NCBI GenBank assembly: GCA_963785755.1
Contig: CAWAXG010000044.1
Span: 1 to 36,531, forward strand
Length of the DNA: 36,531 nucleotides
From: JACCXG01 sp963785755
GTDB lineage: Bacteria > Acidobacteriota > Vicinamibacteria > Vicinamibacterales > 2-12-FULL-66-21
Reading direction: 5' to 3'
Each line of letters begins with the position of its first letter. Positions within the stretch are counted from its first letter, which is position 1. The notes under the pieces were generated by a model. The model was not told where the DNA came from. It ran no database searches and worked only from the letters and a program-made list of their open reading frames with translations. Shown here piece after piece: positions 33,693 to 36,531 of this stretch. The translations under genes and the position numbers were made by a program.

Positions 33693-36236
33693 ATGGACGG
33701 ACAGGAGATTGGACCGTACCGCCTTCTCTCTCGCCTTGGCGCCGGCGGCATGGGAGAGGTGTTCCTGGCCGAAGATCCGCGGCTCGGACGCCGCGTGGCG
33801 ATCAAGCGCGCATACGACAGCCCGTCGACCCCCGATGCGCGCGAGCGGCTTCGGCGCGAAGCCTTTGCCGCCGCCCAGCTGAATCATCCCAATGTTGCCT
33901 CCGTCTACGACGTGCTCGACGTCGACGACCTTCCCTACATCGTCATGGAGTACGTGGAAGGAGAGACGCTCGGCGCACTGATCAAGCGCGGGCCGCTCCC
34001 GGCCGAGCAGGCGTTGTCGATCGCGCGGCAGATTGCCGATGCGCTGTCGGAGGCGCACGCGCACGCAGTCATCCATCGTGACCTGAAGCCAGCCAATGTC
34101 ATGGTCACAACAGGCCGGCGGGTGAAGGTGCTCGACTTCGGCATCGCACGCGAGCAGTCGCAAGCCGCCGACGAGGGCGGCGGGAAACCGACGCAGGTCT
34201 ACGGCACACCCGAGTACATGGCACCGGAGCAATTCATGGGTTCGCGCGGTGACGCGCGCAGCGACATTTACAGTTTCGGTGCACTGCTGTTCGAGCTGCT
34301 GACCGGACAGCCGCCGTTCAACCGAACCGATCATATGAGTCGGTTGCTGGCTGGAACACCCCATAACGCACCCGATCCGCAGGCGCTCAATCCGGCGATT
34401 CCGCGGGCACTCGCCGACGTCGTCAAACGTGCGCTCGCGTTTCGGCCAGATCAGCGTTTCCAGTCGATCGATCAGATGACGAGTGCGCTCGAGAGCGCCG
34501 CCGACGCCATCAGCGAAGCTCCGACCTCCGCCGTTGGCATGCCGATCCCGTCGCCAGGCATTCGGCACGCGCGGCGATGGCTGATCGCGGGGGCTATCGC
34601 GGTGATCGCCCTGCTGTTTGCCGTCTGGCGGCCGTGGCGGACGCCGGCCCACCGGCCGCCCACCGCGCCGATCATCGTCGTGGTATTGCCCTTCGACGTG
34701 CCCCAGGGAGAAAAGGACCTGGAAGCACTCGGGACGGGATTGGCCGAGATGATCGTCAACGGGCTTGCCGCGTCCAGCCGGCTGACCGCAGTCCCGCGAT
34801 CAACGGCGCTGGCCTACGACAAGACCACAGCAAAGGGACCTGATGCCGAGCGGATTGCACGCGATCTCGGCGCGAACCATCTGATTGACGGAGCGCTTCG
34901 ACGCAGTCTCGCGGGCGTCGATTTGACGATCCGGATCGGCCGCTTCGAGCCGGACGGGACGTGGCAGCGATCGTATTCCAGTGCGCTCGACGACGTGCTG
35001 TCGCTGGGGCGACGAATTCTCGACGACGTGGTCGTACAGCTCGGCGCCGAGGCGGGGCCATCGCAGGCGCCGGCGACGTCGGTCGAAGCGTTTCAGCAGT
35101 ACTCGCAGGCCAGGGGCCTGATCGATCGCCGCGACATTCCGGGCAACGTAGACCGCGCCATCGAGTTACTCGAAGCGGCAATCGGGCGGGAACCGAAATT
35201 CGCGCTCGCGCACGCGGTACTGGGCGAAGCCTGCTGGGAGAAATACCGTCAGACCCGCGAGCGGTCCTGGGTCGATCGCGGCGAACAGGAGATGCTCCTG
35301 GCGCTGTCCCTGGACGCCAACCAGCCGCTCATCCGCTATTCACTGGCCACGATCCTGTACGGCACCGGTCACGGCGAACGCGCGGAGCAGGAACTGCGTA
35401 CGATCACAGCCCGTTACCGGGTCGACTCCGCCCATCGGCTGCTCGGCATCATCCTCACCGAGCGCGGGCAGTTCGCCGACGCAATGCTGGAGTTTCAACG
35501 GGCGATCGACGTGCGTCCCGGCTACTGGGCGAACTACAGCGCAATGGGCGTGGCCGCCGTGAGGGCGGGGCGCTATTCGGATGCCGAGCGATCGTTTCTC
35601 CGGGTGACCGAGCTGCAGCCGGATAACGCCGACGCGTACGCCAGTCTCGGCACGGTGTATCTGCTCACCGACCAGCGCGAGCGCGCCATCGAGTACCTGC
35701 AGCGATCCATCCGATCGTCGCCGACGGTCGGCGCGTGGTCGAACCTCGGCAGCGCCCTGACCGACGCCGGCAGGCACCAAGAGGCGCTCGACGCATTCCG
35801 GCAGGCCGCCGCGCTGCGGCCGCGCGATCCTCTGCTGCAGCGGAATCTCGGCGACAGCCTGCAGCACCTCGGCCGGACGCGCGAGGCACGCGCGGCATAC
35901 ACGGAGGGCGCGCGGCTCGCGACCGAGGCGCTGGCCGTGAATCCCAAATCGGCCGAGTCGCACGGCGCGCTGGCCATCTGCCTCGCCAAGCTCGGCGAGT
36001 TCGACAAGGCGCTGAAACAGGTCGAGCTGGCCGCTGCGCTGGCGCCCAACGCGCCGGAACCCTTCCATCGCCGCGCCGCGGTACTGGCGCTGGCAGGGCG
36101 GCGTGACGAGGCGATCGCCGCGTTGCGCGCCGGCCTGACGCACGGGCTGGCGCCGACGGTCGTCGCCCGCGACGAGGACTTCACGACGCTGCGCGGATCG
36201 AAAGAGTTTCAGGAACTGGTGAAGCCAAAACCGTGA
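33693..36236 (+). CDS. Membrane Ser/Thr protein kinase with TPR tail
   Basis: The product is 847 residues. Residues about 9-272 are a Hanks kinase with all key residues: LGAGGMGEVF, Lys38 (VAIKRA), HRDLKPAN (His128-Asp130), DFG (148-150), YGTPEYMAPEQ. A membrane segment lies at about 296-313. Residues about 327-450 form a TolB-N/FlgO-like alpha/beta domain (VVLPFDVPQGEKDLEALGTG, ANHLIDGALRRSLAGVDLTI), as in adenylate cyclase- and CadC-type sensors. The rest, about 460-840, is a run of TPR repeats (FADAMLEFQRAIDVRPGYW, YASLGTVYLLTDQRERAIEY, RHQEALDAFRQAAALRPRD). The C-terminus is probably periplasmic and binds a protein or ligand. The gene is divergent from the TonB receptor and followed after 17 bases by a lipoprotein gene, which may share its transcript. 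Confidence 0.92.
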   Translation: MDGQEIGPYRLLSRLGAGGMGEVFLAEDPRLGRRVAIKRAYDSPSTPDARERLRREAFAAAQLNHPNVASVYDVLDVDDLPYIVMEYVEGETLGALIKRGPLPAEQALSIARQIADALSEAHAHAVIHRDLKPANVMVTTGRRVKVLDFGIAREQSQAADEGGGKPTQVYGTPEYMAPEQFMGSRGDARSDIYSFGALLFELLTGQPPFNRTDHMSRLLAGTPHNAPDPQALNPAIPRALADVVKRALAFRPDQRFQSIDQMTSALESAADAISEAPTSAVGMPIPSPGIRHARRWLIAGAIAVIALLFAVWRPWRTPAHRPPTAPIIVVVLPFDVPQGEKDLEALGTGLAEMIVNGLAASSRLTAVPRSTALAYDKTTAKGPDAERIARDLGANHLIDGALRRSLAGVDLTIRIGRFEPDGTWQRSYSSALDDVLSLGRRILDDVVVQLGAEAGPSQAPATSVEAFQQYSQARGLIDRRDIPGNVDRAIELLEAAIGREPKFALAHAVLGEACWEKYRQTRERSWVDRGEQEMLLALSLDANQPLIRYSLATILYGTGHGERAEQELRTITARYRVDSAHRLLGIILTERGQFADAMLEFQRAIDVRPGYWANYSAMGVAAVRAGRYSDAERSFLRVTELQPDNADAYASLGTVYLLTDQRERAIEYLQRSIRSSPTVGAWSNLGSALTDAGRHQEALDAFRQAAALRPRDPLLQRNLGDSLQHLGRTREARAAYTEGARLATEALAVNPKSAESHGALAICLAKLGEFDKALKQVELAAALAPNAPEPFHRRAAVLALAGRRDEAIAALRAGLTHGLAPTVVARDEDFTTLRGSKEFQELVKPKP

Positions 36237-36253
36237 TCGGTCAGGAGGATTCG

Positions 36254-36531
36254 ATGACTGCTGCTGTTCGGAGGACCAGCACCCTGTGGGTGCTGTCGTT
36301 GACCGTCGTGGTGACGGGCTGCGGAGTGAAGTTCATGCCGTCTTCGTTCAATCCGGAAACCAAGGGTTCGCTTCCCAAAGAGGCATCGTTCACCCTGGTC
36401 GCCGATGGCTCAGGAGGCTGCAGGAAACAAAACGTGCCGGACGTGATGATCGCGTTCAGCAATGACACTATCGTGTGGAAAGTGACAAACAACTGCGGAC
36501 GCGACGCCACGGTCTTCCTCGACCAGTTCAA
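36254..36531 (+). CDS. Lipoprotein of unknown function, 3'-incomplete
   Basis: AGGAGG at 36243-36248 precedes the ATG by five bases. The visible 92 residues start with a lipoprotein leader ending in VVVTGC, so the mature protein is probably membrane-anchored. It then contains a Ser-rich stretch and two Cys residues (DGSGGCRKQN, TNNCGRD). The mature part includes FSNDTIVWKVTNNCGRDATV, which could be a small beta-sandwich like those that bind copper, but this is a guess without the C-terminus. It lies 17 bases behind the TPR kinase and is probably co-transcribed. The gene runs off the window edge. Confidence 0.7.
   Translation, partial: MTAAVRRTSTLWVLSLTVVVTGCGVKFMPSSFNPETKGSLPKEASFTLVADGSGGCRKQNVPDVMIAFSNDTIVWKVTNNCGRDATVFLDQF

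Overview
The window looks like high-GC chromosomal DNA from a free-living, aerobic Gram-negative bacterium, most likely Acidobacteriota and probably close to Vicinamibacteria. This is an inference from gene content: membrane Ser/Thr kinases with PD40 or TPR tails, ECF-like sigma genes overlapping a kinase start, an Oar-like TonB-dependent receptor with a carboxypeptidase-regulatory domain, DUF6152 and DUF6644 proteins, secreted proteins with a PDGxPxLxGxW motif, and PQQ enzymes with c-type cytochromes. No rRNA, tRNA, CRISPR array, transposase or phage gene was seen.

Layout. 1-4.0 kb (minus): the 3' part of a DUF885 hydrolase gene with a frameshift, a small secreted protein, a coiled-coil protein and a PIG-L deacetylase. 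4.2-6.65 kb (plus): an operon of two paralogous secreted proteins and a DUF6152 protein. 6.65-8.2 kb (minus): two tandem DUF6644 membrane proteins behind a cytochrome c lipoprotein. 8.3-11.3 kb (plus): a 996-residue protein joining a DUF3089 alpha/beta-hydrolase, a cytochrome c domain and a PQQ propeller of polyvinyl-alcohol-dehydrogenase type. 11.4-15.0 kb (minus): a sulfatase scrap, a Ser/Thr kinase with PD40 repeats and a truncated amidohydrolase. 15.2-17.5 kb (plus): an AraC regulator translationally coupled to a short-chain fatty acid transporter. 17.6-22.2 kb: a frameshifted lipoprotein, an intact sigma factor facing a kinase, and a second, internally deleted sigma gene in front of that kinase. 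22.3-25.5 kb: a truncated, frameshifted RND pump gene head-to-head with the tail of a GntR-like regulator. 25.5-28.6 kb (plus): a membrane protein, a diheme cytochrome c and a PQQ dehydrogenase. 28.6-33.2 kb (minus): a DUF5009/HGSNAT-like membrane acyltransferase and the TonB receptor. 33.7 kb to the end (plus): a TPR-tailed kinase and the start of a lipoprotein.

Working together: the redox genes suggest periplasmic oxidation of alcohols or polymers with electrons passed to c-type cytochromes. The TonB receptor, RND pump and fatty-acid transporter handle uptake and efflux, and the kinase and sigma modules handle sensing.

Two features recur and need care. Five genes are each broken by what looks like one inserted or missing base, two of them at short homopolymers; these may be read errors. 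Separately, several genes are cut off and joined to unrelated sequence (sulfatase, amidohydrolase, sigma/kinase, RND/GntR), which suggests real deletions or misassembly. Several genes also have a TAGNAT-like -10 box right before the start codon and no clear ribosome binding site, suggesting leaderless transcripts.
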